Source: Algoriella xinjiangensis (lineage in GTDB: Bacteria; Bacteroidota; Bacteroidia; Flavobacteriales; Weeksellaceae). From it: a stretch of DNA of 64,000 bases. This document shows positions 1-10,070 of this stretch, piece after piece. Both the position numbers and the translations under genes were made by a program. How positions within the stretch are numbered: the stretch's first letter is position 1; every line of letters starts with the position of its first letter. Location of the stretch: contig NZ_FOUZ01000001.1 in NCBI RefSeq assembly GCF_900115015.1, forward strand, positions 248,001-312,000, given 5' to 3'. The notes beneath the pieces are model-generated. The model had not been told where the DNA came from. It did not search any database and worked only from the letters and a program-made list of their open reading frames with translations.

Positions 1-484
1 ATAAATCAATCGAAAATTCGTTTGGTTTTGCCATACCATTAGGTACAATTTCGTTATTTACACCAAGACTATTTAGTTCAATCTCTCCCATATTAAAATA
101 GTAGATACTTGCACCTAATGTACTACGTTCATCTTCTCCTAAAAATGTGTAATACGTCGCATTTAATAAGAAAACATCACTTGTTAAAGATGTCATATAT
201 GGTGTATATGAAAAGGCTACTCCCGAATAATCTTTTGCAAATGAATATTTTGCAGCATTCCAGAATTGAGAATAATTATCAGCAGATGTAGCAACACCTT
301 GATCTCCTAAACCTCCTGCACGTGCATCTGGTGAAATTCTTAAGAATGGAGCACCAGTCATTATAGGATTTGGCTCTTTAAGTTCATTCTTCAAAGCACT
401 TTCTGCTTCAGCTTTAGTATCAAATGTTTGAGCATACGAAAAAGCCGATGCTAAAATCAATAAGCTTGCGGTAATTTTTTTCAT
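1..484 (-). CDS. porV: PorV (LptO), T9SS outer-membrane shuttle protein, 3' part outside window
   Basis: The first 161 codons are present and the gene runs off the left edge. The start is the ATG at 484, followed by a short signal peptide (MKKITASLLILASAFSYAQ). The mature part contains the stretch FLRISPDARAGGLGDQGVAT and then a FWNAAKY motif, typical of the PorV/LptO family of 14-strand outer-membrane barrels. PorV binds cargo sorting domains and brings secreted proteins to the PorU sortase. It lies 31 bases downstream of porU on the same strand, so the two probably form an operon, as in Flavobacterium johnsoniae. Family assignment is from motif recognition; only the N-terminal third or so can be judged. 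Confidence 0.92.
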   Translation of the reverse strand, partial: MKKITASLLILASAFSYAQTFDTKAEAESALKNELKEPNPIMTGAPFLRISPDARAGGLGDQGVATSADNYSQFWNAAKYSFAKDYSGVAFSYTPYMTSLTSDVFLLNATYYTFLGEDERSTLGASIYYFNMGEIELNSLGVNNEIVPNGMAKPNEFSIDL

Positions 485-515
485 TCGTTTTATTATTGAT
501 TATATAAATTTATTA

Positions 516-3500
516 TTATTTTAAAATTACAAGTTTTTCTACAGCTGCGGCAGAACCTTTACAAACAGATTCGTCCACACCTTTTACATTCACTTTGTAT
601 ATATAGACACCTTTTCCTATTTTATCTCCAAAATCATCCAAACCATCCCATTCTATCGCATATTTCCCTGTACGATATCCTTCTCGGAAAGGTTCTGCAG
701 AAACGGTTTTACGAACGGTTTTTACTAATTTACCCGAAATTGTAAAAATCTGTACCATTACATCTAACTCAGAATCACAGTTATGTTCGAAATGGAAATA
801 GGTGTTTTTTGTAAATGGATTAGGCCAATTTAACAACTTATCGATGTGTAATTGTCCCGTTCCGTTTTCCATTACTACAAAGTCTAACGCCGCAGTACTA
901 GAATTATTGTTGATGTCCCAAAATTTAAGATTTACGGTATGTTGACCAAGTTCAAGATTTTTTAATTGATACATGACTTGCCCTTTTTGATAATCTTCGA
1001 AATTTTTGTTGACACACGGATTGGCATCACCTCCATCATAATACTCATTCAACACATAAGCATCTTGTACTTTACCATCTATTGTTGCAACAATATCGTG
1101 TCCAATACTTGATCCTGTTGCATTAATTCCCGTATTATCTGTTAAACAACCTACCAAATAAGGCGAACGATCTGTAATTCCACCATCAGCAAAATGTAAA
1201 TTATTCATGTATAATTTTCCTTGCGGACGTTCGTCATCATTTAAACCTTCTGCATTAATTCCTTCAATTTTTACAGTTTTTAATGACGAAGCATCTTTTT
1301 TATTGGTTTCGTCGTAGGCATAAAATTTAATTTTACGATCGCCAGCTTCGTAATTAATATCTTTTGGAACATAAAACTGAATGGTAAATTCGCCATTCTC
1401 TACTTTTCCTGTTCCTTTATAAATTGTTTTATCTTCTGTAACAAACGTTTTATTTACATAATTTGATTCTGATAAAATCTTATTCGTTTCTGGTTTCTCA
1501 AATAAACTAACTGTTATTTTACCTTTAAAACTAGCGTCAATTGTAGCAGAATTTAATTGATTTATATTTCCTTTTATCGTTACAAAATCTAATGCTTGCA
1601 AAGTACCACCAGCTAAAACATCTACATCTTTTTTGGTCTTGATACTTTCTATTATAATATCTTGTTGTGGACGATGAGTAGACAACATAGGATCGCCTAA
1701 AATACTGACACTTTTATTATTAGTATGTGAAGGAGAATAAGTTAATTTCGCAGCATTAAGTGCATGACCGATTGATTGATTTTCTTCACCAGATTTTTTA
1801 AAGAATTCTTTAATTAAATAGGTGTTCATATCATCTCCATAGCCCGTACCAATTGGTCGATTGGTTGTAATCATTGCTAAGGCACCACCATTTGGATTCT
1901 TTAACATTGTTTCTCCTGCCGAATTATATTGTGGTAAATCCCAAATTGTAAAATCACAAGTAACTGTTGTTACAATTGGTAATCGCGAATATGCTGCATT
2001 AAAATTAGAAAGATTTGCTAATTCTTCTGCTGTAATAATACGCTCTTGTGCCCAACTACGTGGTCCACCATGACCATAATACATCAAGAAATTAGAACCT
2101 AATTCGATTCCATTTAATATTGCTTGATTTACGCTTGGATAACGCACACCTGCAGAGGTTGCTTCTGGTTGATGAGCACCCGTATATATTTTATTAACTG
2201 TATAAATTTGATTCTCTGGCTTATTAAATTCTGCATCTAATGCTTTATCAAAATTAGGTGTATTTACATTATTGTCATTATCCGTAACACCAACTATTTT
2301 TGTACGCCAATCGCCATAAGAAGACCCTTTACCTGCAACTTTATCGTAATATGAAATAATTTTATCTACTAAAACTTTTGCTTCTGTTGTATTAGCTGCC
2401 GCAATTCTACCTACGGCTAAATCAAACCAATGCGCATCATAACCATAAATACCATCTACATTATTAGATAACATGACAACATCATTTTTTATCATTGCAA
2501 AATAATCATCTGTTGCAATTGCTCCCTCTATTTTTTCTGAAGGCACGTCGATAAATGTTGGAATAAAAGTTGTAAATTCTTTTACTCTATTTTTTGGATC
2601 ATACGTTGCCGCGCCAAATAATAAACCATATTCTAAATTTGGGTTATTATTATCTTTTAGAAATTTAAAAAAATCTCGAATTGCAATTGGATCTTGTGAA
2701 CCAGACGAAAAATCATTGTAAACTTGATCCGTCGTTACAACACCAACTTCTATATTATCATGTGTTTTTCTGAACTGAGCCAAACGATTTGCTTGTTCTA
2801 TAAACTTTGGATGCGTAACAATAATGTAGTTTAAATTACTTAACGACCGTATATTTTGATTCGGAACTCGGCCTACATAATCAATCGTTGTAAAAGCATT
2901 TTCCTCTTTAAAAGCAACAAATTCATTTGGTAAAATTGTTTGATATTTATACGTCGTTCCTTCTGGTTTTATACTTGATATTTGATGAATATCAGCAACA
3001 TTCCAAACATTTATATTAGATGAATTTTGAAGCGTAAATGCATTAATTCCACTATTTGCAGCCGTTTCTAAAAAACGAAATGTAAACTGCTCATTATTAT
3101 AAACTAAATTATCTTTGAAACGAAGTTGTAAATAGTCTAAAAATCCTAATCCCGACGGATTTGAACCATTTGAGGTAACTGAAATATCAATTGTATTCGA
3201 AGTAAGTGAAATTGGATTATCTACCTCTGTTCTAAAAAATGCAGAACTTCCTAAACTTCCAGTAAAATTTTGTCCATTAATCCCTACAGTAAAACCATTG
3301 CTATTTGCATTTTTACCAACAACAGCATATCTCAAAAAAGCTTCGCCTCCATTTACTACAGAATTCGCTTTAAATGTTTTCTTGAAACCTCCATTTATTC
3401 CTAAGTTATCGCCAACCCAAGTTTGTCCTAAACCATTTAAATTAATCGAATCTTTCTCGTGAAATTGTAAATTATCAAACTGAGAATATGTTTTTACTGC

Positions 3501-4379
3501 ACTTCCAGAAATTGACGATTCACCAACTCTTTTTCCATTTTCGCCTTCATACGATATAAAATAATAGGCAGAATCATCGTAAAGATTATACCTTAATTTT
3601 ATATCTTCTTCTGTTGTTGATGCATCTCTGTACCATTGATGTGGACCTTTTGCATAAAAAATAACATAATCGCTGTTATCAAATTTACCATCTTCGGCAC
3701 CAACAAATTTTATTGGAATTTCGTTTAACGCACCAACTCTATCTTTGGTTGTATTTTCCATCAAACGACCTTCTCCGTTTCCATAAATTTTTAATTTACG
3801 AGGATCAAGATTTGTTGGAATTCCATTTTTAGTAAAAAAATTACGATCTAATTTAAAAACACCATCTTTTGACACTTTTATTTTAAACCATTCTCCTTTT
3901 TCGAGCACACTTTTAGTCGAATTATCAATTAATTTTCGAGTTGTTTCACCCAATTTATTTGATTTTTGAACAATTGAAAAAGATTCAACCTTTAAAATTT
4001 TATTGTTTTGTTTCACGAAAGGCGAAACTTTAACAATCAATTTTTGTTGTCCATTTTTATCGATAATCGAATAAAATGTGTAGCTAATTTGCTCTTTAAT
4101 AGAAGAAGTATCTAATTCGCCCAATTCATTTCCAATCTCGCGATATTGCACGTTCGTAACTTCAGCCTCTCGGTTAGAAGAACTTAACTCTACAATAAAT
4201 TCTGGAAGAAAATAACTTCCAATCGAATAATTTTCTTTGTTCGAAAAGTAAGGAACATTAACTGTTGTACCATTCGTTAAAGAAATTGTTTGATTATTCT
4301 CCCAATTTATTTTGTAAGTTTGACTAAATAAATGAGGAAATTGAAATAAAGCTGCGGCTAAAATAAAATATTTCTTCAT
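516..4379 (-). CDS. porU: PorU, type IX secretion system sortase (C25 gingipain-like cysteine peptidase)
   Basis: A 1287-residue protein with an N-terminal signal peptide (about residues 1-19) and a central C25 peptidase domain. The likely catalytic pair is His770 in MYYGHGGPRSW and Cys808 in VTTVTCDF, spaced as in known PorU proteins. The tail (NWPNPFTKNTYFHFEHN, then a beta-rich end finishing KLVILK) resembles a T9SS sorting domain, which PorU keeps. In this family the enzyme cuts cargo sorting domains at the cell surface and joins the cargo to a lipopolysaccharide-type anchor. It is divergent from gldJ and followed by porV, the standard flavobacterial arrangement. All key residues are present, so it looks functional. 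Confidence 0.95.
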   Translation of the reverse strand: MKKYFILAAALFQFPHLFSQTYKINWENNQTISLTNGTTVNVPYFSNKENYSIGSYFLPEFIVELSSSNREAEVTNVQYREIGNELGELDTSSIKEQISYTFYSIIDKNGQQKLIVKVSPFVKQNNKILKVESFSIVQKSNKLGETTRKLIDNSTKSVLEKGEWFKIKVSKDGVFKLDRNFFTKNGIPTNLDPRKLKIYGNGEGRLMENTTKDRVGALNEIPIKFVGAEDGKFDNSDYVIFYAKGPHQWYRDASTTEEDIKLRYNLYDDSAYYFISYEGENGKRVGESSISGSAVKTYSQFDNLQFHEKDSINLNGLGQTWVGDNLGINGGFKKTFKANSVVNGGEAFLRYAVVGKNANSNGFTVGINGQNFTGSLGSSAFFRTEVDNPISLTSNTIDISVTSNGSNPSGLGFLDYLQLRFKDNLVYNNEQFTFRFLETAANSGINAFTLQNSSNINVWNVADIHQISSIKPEGTTYKYQTILPNEFVAFKEENAFTTIDYVGRVPNQNIRSLSNLNYIIVTHPKFIEQANRLAQFRKTHDNIEVGVVTTDQVYNDFSSGSQDPIAIRDFFKFLKDNNNPNLEYGLLFGAATYDPKNRVKEFTTFIPTFIDVPSEKIEGAIATDDYFAMIKNDVVMLSNNVDGIYGYDAHWFDLAVGRIAAANTTEAKVLVDKIISYYDKVAGKGSSYGDWRTKIVGVTDNDNNVNTPNFDKALDAEFNKPENQIYTVNKIYTGAHQPEATSAGVRYPSVNQAILNGIELGSNFLMYYGHGGPRSWAQERIITAEELANLSNFNAAYSRLPIVTTVTCDFTIWDLPQYNSAGETMLKNPNGGALAMITTNRPIGTGYGDDMNTYLIKEFFKKSGEENQSIGHALNAAKLTYSPSHTNNKSVSILGDPMLSTHRPQQDIIIESIKTKKDVDVLAGGTLQALDFVTIKGNINQLNSATIDASFKGKITVSLFEKPETNKILSESNYVNKTFVTEDKTIYKGTGKVENGEFTIQFYVPKDINYEAGDRKIKFYAYDETNKKDASSLKTVKIEGINAEGLNDDERPQGKLYMNNLHFADGGITDRSPYLVGCLTDNTGINATGSSIGHDIVATIDGKVQDAYVLNEYYDGGDANPCVNKNFEDYQKGQVMYQLKNLELGQHTVNLKFWDINNNSSTAALDFVVMENGTGQLHIDKLLNWPNPFTKNTYFHFEHNCDSELDVMVQIFTISGKLVKTVRKTVSAEPFREGYRTGKYAIEWDGLDDFGDKIGKGVYIYKVNVKGVDESVCKGSAAAVEKLVILK

Positions 4380-4537
4380 GTGAATTAAACGCTATTTTGA
4401 CAAATATATTTTCAATCGTAAAATAAAAAAAACTTTCTCGCGTTAGAGATATGAAATAAAGCATTTTTTCGTTGTAAGATTAATGTCAAATGCTTTTATT
4501 TGCATTAAATTTAATATTTGAAAACCAGAAATATTCT

Positions 4538-6172
4538 ATGAAAATGAATAAAGGACGTATTTTTTCTCTTGCTCTTGCAGCTGTTACTATGAGTGTATTC
4601 ATGGGGTGCGGAAGCAGTTCAGGTAAGAAAAAAGGAGGTGGAACAAAAAATTTCACAAGCCGTACAGGTTGGAAACCAAACGACAGTAAAGGTTGGTTTT
4701 TTTCAGGTAAAAAGAAAGAAAATATCAAGGCTTGGCCTGGTATGGTTTTTATCGAAGGTGGTTCATTTACCATGGGTATAACGAAAGATGATGTATTGCA
4801 CGATTGGAATAATTCTCCTGTTCGTATGCAAGTAAAATCTTTTTTTATCGGAGAAACTGAGGTAACGAACTATGAATATAAGGAATATTTAACTTGGTTA
4901 AAAGTTGTATTTCCTCCAGAAGATACGCAATACAAAGATATCTACAATGGAGCTTTACCAGACGAAACTGTATTTAATAATCAGTTATCTCGTGATGATT
5001 TTTCGACAGAAAATTATTTGTTTTCTCCAGAATTTAGCTACTATCCAGTAGTTGGTATTTCTTGGTTGCAAGCAGTTAATTATACAGATTGGTTAACAGA
5101 CCGCGCAAACGAAAAAGCATTAATAGATAAAGGTATTTTATCAAAAGATTACTATTCTAACGAAGAGTATAATTATGGTAGTAAAACTTTTAGCGCTGAG
5201 CAATATAAATTAGGCGATACGAATGTAAATGAAGCGATTGATTCGACAAAGATTATGAAAGCTAATCAAATCAAATCTCAAAATCAACGTATCTTAAAAG
5301 CTAATCGTGCAACTGGTTCTTTAGAAGTTCAACCTTTCCGTTTGCCAACAGAAGCAGAATGGGAATATGCAGCTTTAGCTTTACCTGGAAATCGTGAGTA
5401 CAACGAATATAAAGGAAAAGAAGTTGCTCAAAATAACTTAAGAACTGTAAAAGGCGCACAAAGAGGTCAATATTTAGATAACTTTAAACAAGGTCGTGGA
5501 GATTATTCTGGTATCGGTGGTTTTGGGAACGATGGTTCTGCAATTACAAGTGATGTAAGAAAATATCCATCTAACGATTTCGGTTTATATGGTATGTTAG
5601 GTAACGTTGCCGAATGGGTTTCTGATGTTTATCGTCCTATTATTGATGAAGAAGCAAACGATTTTAACTACTATCGTGGTAATGTTTTCAAAAAGAATAT
5701 TGACAACGGACAAGGTGGTTTTGAGAAATTTGACGAAACAAATGTTGAATATGATACATTAGACAACGGACGTTTAGTATACAAAGGTTTACCTGGAGCA
5801 TACAAAAAACAAGTTGAGTATGATTTAACAAATTACCGTGATGGTGATACAAATTCTTCTCTTGATCCAAGAGTTGAAGAAGGAAAATCTGCAGATGCTG
5901 CAACAGAAGATATGTACAATGCACCTCAACGTAAATTTAGAGTTGACGAGAAAGGTCGTGTTATTTTAGAAAAAGATACACAAAAACGTACTTCTGATAT
6001 TTCTGATGAAACACGTGTTGTAAAAGGTGGTTCTTGGAAAGATCCTATTTATTGGATTGATGCTGGACAAAGACGTTACTTACACCAAGCACAAGCAACA
6101 AACTGGATTGGTTTCCGTGTAGCACAAGAATACTCTGGTAGTTTCGAATCTAAACGTAAACGTAGAGGATAA
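4538..6172 (+). CDS. gldJ: GldJ, gliding-motility lipoprotein with FGE-sulfatase fold
   Basis: The start is taken at ATG 4538 rather than the upstream in-frame ATG at 4490, because a clear lipoprotein signal (MKMNKGRIFSLALAA, with lipobox ending at Cys24 in MGCGSS) begins there. This gives 544 residues, close to the usual GldJ length. The body carries the SUMF1/FGE-sulfatase pattern: PGMVFIEGGSFTMG near the start, PFRLPTEAEWEYAA in the middle, GLYGMLGNVAEWVSD, and VVKGGSWKDP with WIGFRVAQ at the end. GldJ stabilises GldK and the T9SS machinery in gliding flavobacteria. It is divergent from porU. A sister lipoprotein, GldK, shares this fold, but the synteny with porU-porV and murF favours GldJ. 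Confidence 0.93.
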   Translation: MKMNKGRIFSLALAAVTMSVFMGCGSSSGKKKGGGTKNFTSRTGWKPNDSKGWFFSGKKKENIKAWPGMVFIEGGSFTMGITKDDVLHDWNNSPVRMQVKSFFIGETEVTNYEYKEYLTWLKVVFPPEDTQYKDIYNGALPDETVFNNQLSRDDFSTENYLFSPEFSYYPVVGISWLQAVNYTDWLTDRANEKALIDKGILSKDYYSNEEYNYGSKTFSAEQYKLGDTNVNEAIDSTKIMKANQIKSQNQRILKANRATGSLEVQPFRLPTEAEWEYAALALPGNREYNEYKGKEVAQNNLRTVKGAQRGQYLDNFKQGRGDYSGIGGFGNDGSAITSDVRKYPSNDFGLYGMLGNVAEWVSDVYRPIIDEEANDFNYYRGNVFKKNIDNGQGGFEKFDETNVEYDTLDNGRLVYKGLPGAYKKQVEYDLTNYRDGDTNSSLDPRVEEGKSADAATEDMYNAPQRKFRVDEKGRVILEKDTQKRTSDISDETRVVKGGSWKDPIYWIDAGQRRYLHQAQATNWIGFRVAQEYSGSFESKRKRRG

Positions 6173-6193
6173 TTATCCTTTTCAAAATATAAT

Positions 6194-6229
6194 AAAAAAT
6201 CGCGGTGAAAATTTCATCGCGATTTTTTT
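6194..6229 (+). terminator. Rho-independent terminator after gldJ
   Basis: The arms AATCGCGGTGAAA and TTTCATCGCGATT pair with one G-T wobble, and a run of T follows. It lies about 20 bases after the gldJ stop. Confidence 0.85.
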
Positions 6230-6261
6230 ATGGATTAATATTCTTTATTGTTTTACAATTA

Positions 6262-6789
6262 TTAAGTAATTTTTAAAGACCAATCAATTACATGTTCGTT
6301 TTCGTGTATTTGTATAAAACCAAGCTTCTTCAAAAGATTAATAGATTGCGCATTATCTATAAAACATTTTGCTGTAATTTCTTTTACAATTTCTTGAGAA
6401 AAAGCCCAACGAATTAATTCTCTCGTAGCTTCTTCTGCAAAGCCTTTACCTCTTTCTTCTGTAATAATTCCGTAACCAATATCTATGTTTTGAAATTCAA
6501 AATTATAGCCTTTGTAACCAACATCGCCTATTATTTCTTGTGTATCTTTCTTAATAATCAACCACGATTCAAAACCTGTTACATAATCATTAATAGACAA
6601 ATTCCCTATAATTTTAGGAATTGTATCCATCATATCAAGATCTGGCCAACTTTTTCCACGTTTATAACCTTGCTCATAAAGCAATTCATAATCATTGTAT
6701 AATATATTTTCACAAATATCTTGTGTAAATGGGATAAGAATTAATCGTTCTGTCTCTAATTGATTAATCTCTATTTCTTTTATTTTCAT
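6262..6789 (-). CDS. GNAT family N-acetyltransferase (RimJ/RimL type)
   Basis: A 175-residue protein of the RimJ/RimL-like GNAT class. It opens with ETERLILIPFTQDI, a typical beta-1 strand of this class, and has the acetyl-CoA loop region as GYGIITEERGKGFAEEATRELIRWAF. It ends with the usual NAQSINLLKKLGFIQ segment. Family members transfer an acetyl group from acetyl-CoA to an amine such as a protein N-terminus or a small molecule; the substrate cannot be read from the sequence. It is a single gene converging on gldJ. Confidence 0.85.
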   Translation of the reverse strand: MKIKEIEINQLETERLILIPFTQDICENILYNDYELLYEQGYKRGKSWPDLDMMDTIPKIIGNLSINDYVTGFESWLIIKKDTQEIIGDVGYKGYNFEFQNIDIGYGIITEERGKGFAEEATRELIRWAFSQEIVKEITAKCFIDNAQSINLLKKLGFIQIHENEHVIDWSLKIT

Positions 6790-6957
6790 TTTTTCCTAGC
6801 ACTGATATAAAGCCGACAATGTAGTGATTTTAATATAACACACTTGTATACAAAGATTAATATCATATTGATTTTTTAATTAATTTTAAGGTAATTTTTT
6901 TAGAAGATTCATACTCAAAATACTATTGTTAATTTAAAATTTCGATGCATAATACTT

Positions 6958-6965
6958 TATATTTG
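6958..6965 (+). promoter_or_regulatory. Promoter -7 box (TATATTTG) for murF
   Basis: A perfect match to the Bacteroidota TAnnTTTG box, 32 bases before the murF ATG. No convincing -33 TTG box at the usual spacing was found. Confidence 0.55.
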
Positions 6966-6997
6966 CATACAAATAAATTTATCTATTTTTCAGATTC

Positions 6998-8281
6998 ATG
7001 ACAACAGCAGAACTATTCGAACAATATTTAAAATCGAAAACAGTTACGACGGATACTCGTAATATCTCAAAAGATTGTATCTTTTTTGCTTTAAAAGGTG
7101 CTAATTTTAATGGAAATACATTTGCCCAAGAAGCAATAAATCAAGGTGCGCGTTTAGCAATTGTTGATGAAATAGAATTTGAAAATCAAGCAAATAATAT
7201 ATTTTTGGTTGATGATACGCTAGAAACTTTGCAAGATTTAGCAAAAATGTACCGTAATTATCTCAAAATACCATTTATAGGATTAACAGGATCGAATGGT
7301 AAAACGACAACGAAAGAATTAATTTCGGCAGTTTTGAAAGAAAAATTCAAAACACATTATACATTCGGAAATCTAAATAATCACATTGGTGTTCCGTTAA
7401 CTATTCTTTCAATTCCAGAAAATACGGAAATTGCAGTTATAGAAATGGGCGCAAATCATCAAAAAGAAATCGAATTATTGGCTTCTATTTCTCAACCAGA
7501 TTTTGGATATATTACCAACTTCGGAAAGGCTCATTTAGAAGGTTTTGGTGGATTTGAAGGCGTTATAAAAGGTAAATCTGAATTATATGATTATTTAAAA
7601 TCGGCGAATAAAATAGCTTTTGTTAATGCAAATGATTCTATTCAAGTTGAAAAAACAATAGATATAAAACGAATTACTTTTTCGGATCAAAATAATGCAG
7701 ATTATCAGATTGAATTAATAGAAAATAAGCAAGAATATTTAGCCGTTAAGTACAAAAATTTAGACATTCAATCTCATTTAACGGGAAATTATAATTTCAG
7801 TAATATTTCTTGTGCCATTGCTATTGGAGCACATTTTGGAATTGAAACAGATTTAATCAAACAAGGTATCGAGAATTATTATCCATCAAATAATCGTTCG
7901 CAAATTATAGAAAAAGAAAATTATAAAATTGTGATGGATGCGTACAACGCAAATCCAAGTAGCATGGAAGCTTCGCTGAATAATTTTGCGAAATTTGAAG
8001 GTTCAAAAACAATTATTATTGGAGATATGTTTGAGTTGGGTGACGAAAGTAAAGCCGAACATCAACGTATTTTGGAATTAGCCGAAAGTTTAAATTTTAA
8101 TCAAATTTATATTTTAGGTCATAATTTTAAAGAATCAGAAACAACACATCTAAACGTTGTGAAATTTGATGATCGTCAATCTTTTGAAGAATATTTAAAG
8201 AATAATTCTATAAATTCTCAGAATATTTTAATAAAAGGATCACATGGCATGCGTCTTGATTTATTGGAAACGCTAGTATAA
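6998..8281 (+). CDS. murF: UDP-N-acetylmuramoyl-tripeptide--D-alanyl-D-alanine ligase
   Basis: A 427-residue Mur ligase. The nucleotide loop is GLTGSNGKTTTKELI around residue 100, followed by the family segments GNLNNHIGVPLTIL, VIEMGANHQKEIELL and NFGKAHLEGFGG, and by MDAYNANPSSMEASL in the C-terminal domain. MurF adds D-Ala-D-Ala to the UDP-MurNAc-tripeptide with ATP in the cytoplasm, the last soluble step of peptidoglycan precursor synthesis. The N-terminal region (VTTDTRNISKDCIFFALKG) fits MurF rather than MurC, D or E. A gldJ-murF neighbourhood is common in Flavobacteriia. Confidence 0.95.
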   Translation: MTTAELFEQYLKSKTVTTDTRNISKDCIFFALKGANFNGNTFAQEAINQGARLAIVDEIEFENQANNIFLVDDTLETLQDLAKMYRNYLKIPFIGLTGSNGKTTTKELISAVLKEKFKTHYTFGNLNNHIGVPLTILSIPENTEIAVIEMGANHQKEIELLASISQPDFGYITNFGKAHLEGFGGFEGVIKGKSELYDYLKSANKIAFVNANDSIQVEKTIDIKRITFSDQNNADYQIELIENKQEYLAVKYKNLDIQSHLTGNYNFSNISCAIAIGAHFGIETDLIKQGIENYYPSNNRSQIIEKENYKIVMDAYNANPSSMEASLNNFAKFEGSKTIIIGDMFELGDESKAEHQRILELAESLNFNQIYILGHNFKESETTHLNVVKFDDRQSFEEYLKNNSINSQNILIKGSHGMRLDLLETLV

Positions 8282-8287
8282 ATTATT

Positions 8288-8805
8288 ATGGTAAAAAACC
8301 TTTGTTTAATTGTTTTTTTGATGTTTTTTAGCTTTTCTAACGCACAATCATTGATTGAGTGGAAAAAAGAAACGAAGCTAGATTATATTAATTTTAAGAA
8401 AAAACCAACACAAACTAAAACGCCGCAAGGTTATTTAGATTCAAAACTTGGTTGGCAAATTGCAGAAATGGATGGAGAAATTCCACAATTAAAAGTTTTT
8501 AATCGGTTTGATGAGTCAAATTCTTGGGTTTCTTTTAAACATGAAGGTATTTTACAAGAAATGCAATTACAATTTGATTTATCAGAATTGTATGCGCGCA
8601 AGCTGAGAAAGGATTTTAAAGATTTACAAGCTAAAAAAGTAATGGATAAAGAATCTTATCGTTCAAAATTTATTTTTGAATCAAATACCTTCAAAAAAGA
8701 TTAAGAAAAATTGCGGGAGTTTCATTAAATCAACCTGGGTTATACAAACTTTTAAATAAACAGATTCAAGATTCTTTAGTTATCTATCAGTCTTATAAAG
8801 AATAA
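8288..8805 (+). pseudogene. DUF922-like secreted protein, frameshifted and missing the HExxH-type residues
   Basis: The open frame covers 138 codons (8288-8704) with a signal peptide ending near FSNAQ. An A6 tract at 8693-8698 then leads to a stop. If one more A is assumed, reading continues as RLRKIAGVSLNQPGLYKLLN and ends at a TAA at 8803-8805, giving a natural length. The pattern of an early Trp-Lys segment, a Ser-Trp-Val strand and FDLSELYARKLRK resembles the DUF922 family. There the segment before FDLSELYARK normally carries a His-Glu-x-x-His-type motif; here it is Q-E-M-Q-L-Q-F (residues 90-96), so those residues are lost. It starts 7 bases after murF. Either a decaying gene or a sequencing error in the A tract; the motif loss argues for real decay. 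Confidence 0.6.
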
Positions 8806-8926
8806 CATAAATGGATTTTATCGTGTAATAAAATCCATTTTCATCAATAAAACTTATCATTTAGTAAATTATCTCTAATTATCTTAATCTTTACAATTAA
8901 TTAATATTTACTTTTGTTTTTATATA

Positions 8927-8934
8927 TAAATTTG
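8927..8934 (+). promoter_or_regulatory. Promoter -7 box (TAAATTTG) for the first endonuclease I gene
   Basis: A perfect TAnnTTTG box 21 bases before the ATG at 8955. No clear -33 box at normal spacing. Confidence 0.5.
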
Positions 8935-8954
8935 TAGCCTTTTCAAATTACATT

Positions 8955-10004
8955 ATGAAGCAAATTTCTACAATTTTATTTTTTGCTGCATGCTTTACAG
9001 GGCTTGCGCAACAACCTTATTACAATAGTATTGATCTGAATTTAAAAGGTCAAGATCTAAAAAAGGAGTTAACAACTCTTATTACAACTACGCATAAAAA
9101 GCAACTTACTTATGGTGAAGTTTGGAATGCATTAAAAGTAACAGATTTAGATCCTACAAATTCGACACGTGTTATTCAAATATATGGATACAACAAAAAT
9201 TCGACAACAAGTGATGATGCTTACTACAATTCTGTAAACAATAATGGAGGCGGAACAACACAATGGAACAGAGAGCATACGTATGCAAAATCTTTAGGTT
9301 CTCCAAATTTAGGTGAGGCTGGTCCAGGTGCAGATGCTCATCATTTAAGAGCTTCTAATGTTAAAAGAAACTCTTCGAGAGGAAATTTAAAATTTGCAAC
9401 AGGGTCAGGAACTTCTAAAACTGTTTCGGGCGGATGGTATCCTGGTGACGAATGGAAAGGTGATGTAGCACGAATGATGATGTATATGTATGTAAGATAC
9501 ACTACACGTTGTTTACCTGCAGGTGTTGGTGTTGGTAGTACAAGTCAAACGCCAGATGGTATGATTGATTTATTTTTGAAATGGAATGCAGAAGATCCTG
9601 TTTCTCAAATCGAAATTCAACGAAATGAATATTTAGGAGATTCTACAAAACCATATGCTCAAGGAAATAGAAACCCGTTTATTGATAATCCGTATTTAGC
9701 AACAGTTATTTGGGGAGGTCCAACTGCTGAAAATAAATGGGATAATTTAGGAACTGATGATAATTATATCGAAGTTAAGAACACTATAAAAGCTTACACA
9801 AAAAATAACAGTATTTTAATTGCTTCTACTGATGATTCTGTTACAAGTATTCAAATCTTTAATACATTTGGTCAACTTGTTCGCTCATTTGAAAATACAA
9901 GAAAATTAAAAACAATAGAGTTGCAAAACTTTGAGAAAGGTATTTATATTATAAAAATTAATGGAACTACTTATTCTACAAACAAAAAAGTAATCGTTAA
10001 ATAA
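8955..10004 (+). CDS. Secreted endonuclease I-family nuclease with T9SS sorting domain
   Basis: 349 residues. A signal peptide (MKQISTILFFAACFTGLAQ) precedes an endonuclease I domain with the active-site segment TQWNREHTYAKSLG and the downstream GADAHHLRASNVKRNSSRGN, a His-Asn metal-dependent nuclease pattern. The last 70 or so residues (SVTSIQIFNTFGQLVRSF ... GIYIIKINGTTYSTNKKVIVK in part) form a type A sorting domain ending in a Lys-Val-Ile-Val-Lys tail, so the protein should leave the cell through the T9SS encoded at the left of the window. The likely role is extracellular DNA or RNA breakdown. A paralogue follows 66 bases downstream. Confidence 0.9.
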   Translation: MKQISTILFFAACFTGLAQQPYYNSIDLNLKGQDLKKELTTLITTTHKKQLTYGEVWNALKVTDLDPTNSTRVIQIYGYNKNSTTSDDAYYNSVNNNGGGTTQWNREHTYAKSLGSPNLGEAGPGADAHHLRASNVKRNSSRGNLKFATGSGTSKTVSGGWYPGDEWKGDVARMMMYMYVRYTTRCLPAGVGVGSTSQTPDGMIDLFLKWNAEDPVSQIEIQRNEYLGDSTKPYAQGNRNPFIDNPYLATVIWGGPTAENKWDNLGTDDNYIEVKNTIKAYTKNNSILIASTDDSVTSIQIFNTFGQLVRSFENTRKLKTIELQNFEKGIYIIKINGTTYSTNKKVIVK

Positions 10005-10070
10005 ATAATAAATAGAGAGTTAAGTTATATTTTTTTGTAACTTGATTCTCTTTTTTAAATCAATTACTAT

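Noticed and set aside
1861-2073. Plus-strand 70-codon frame within porU
   Set aside because: It is a shadow of the porU coding frame with no promoter and an unlikely composition.
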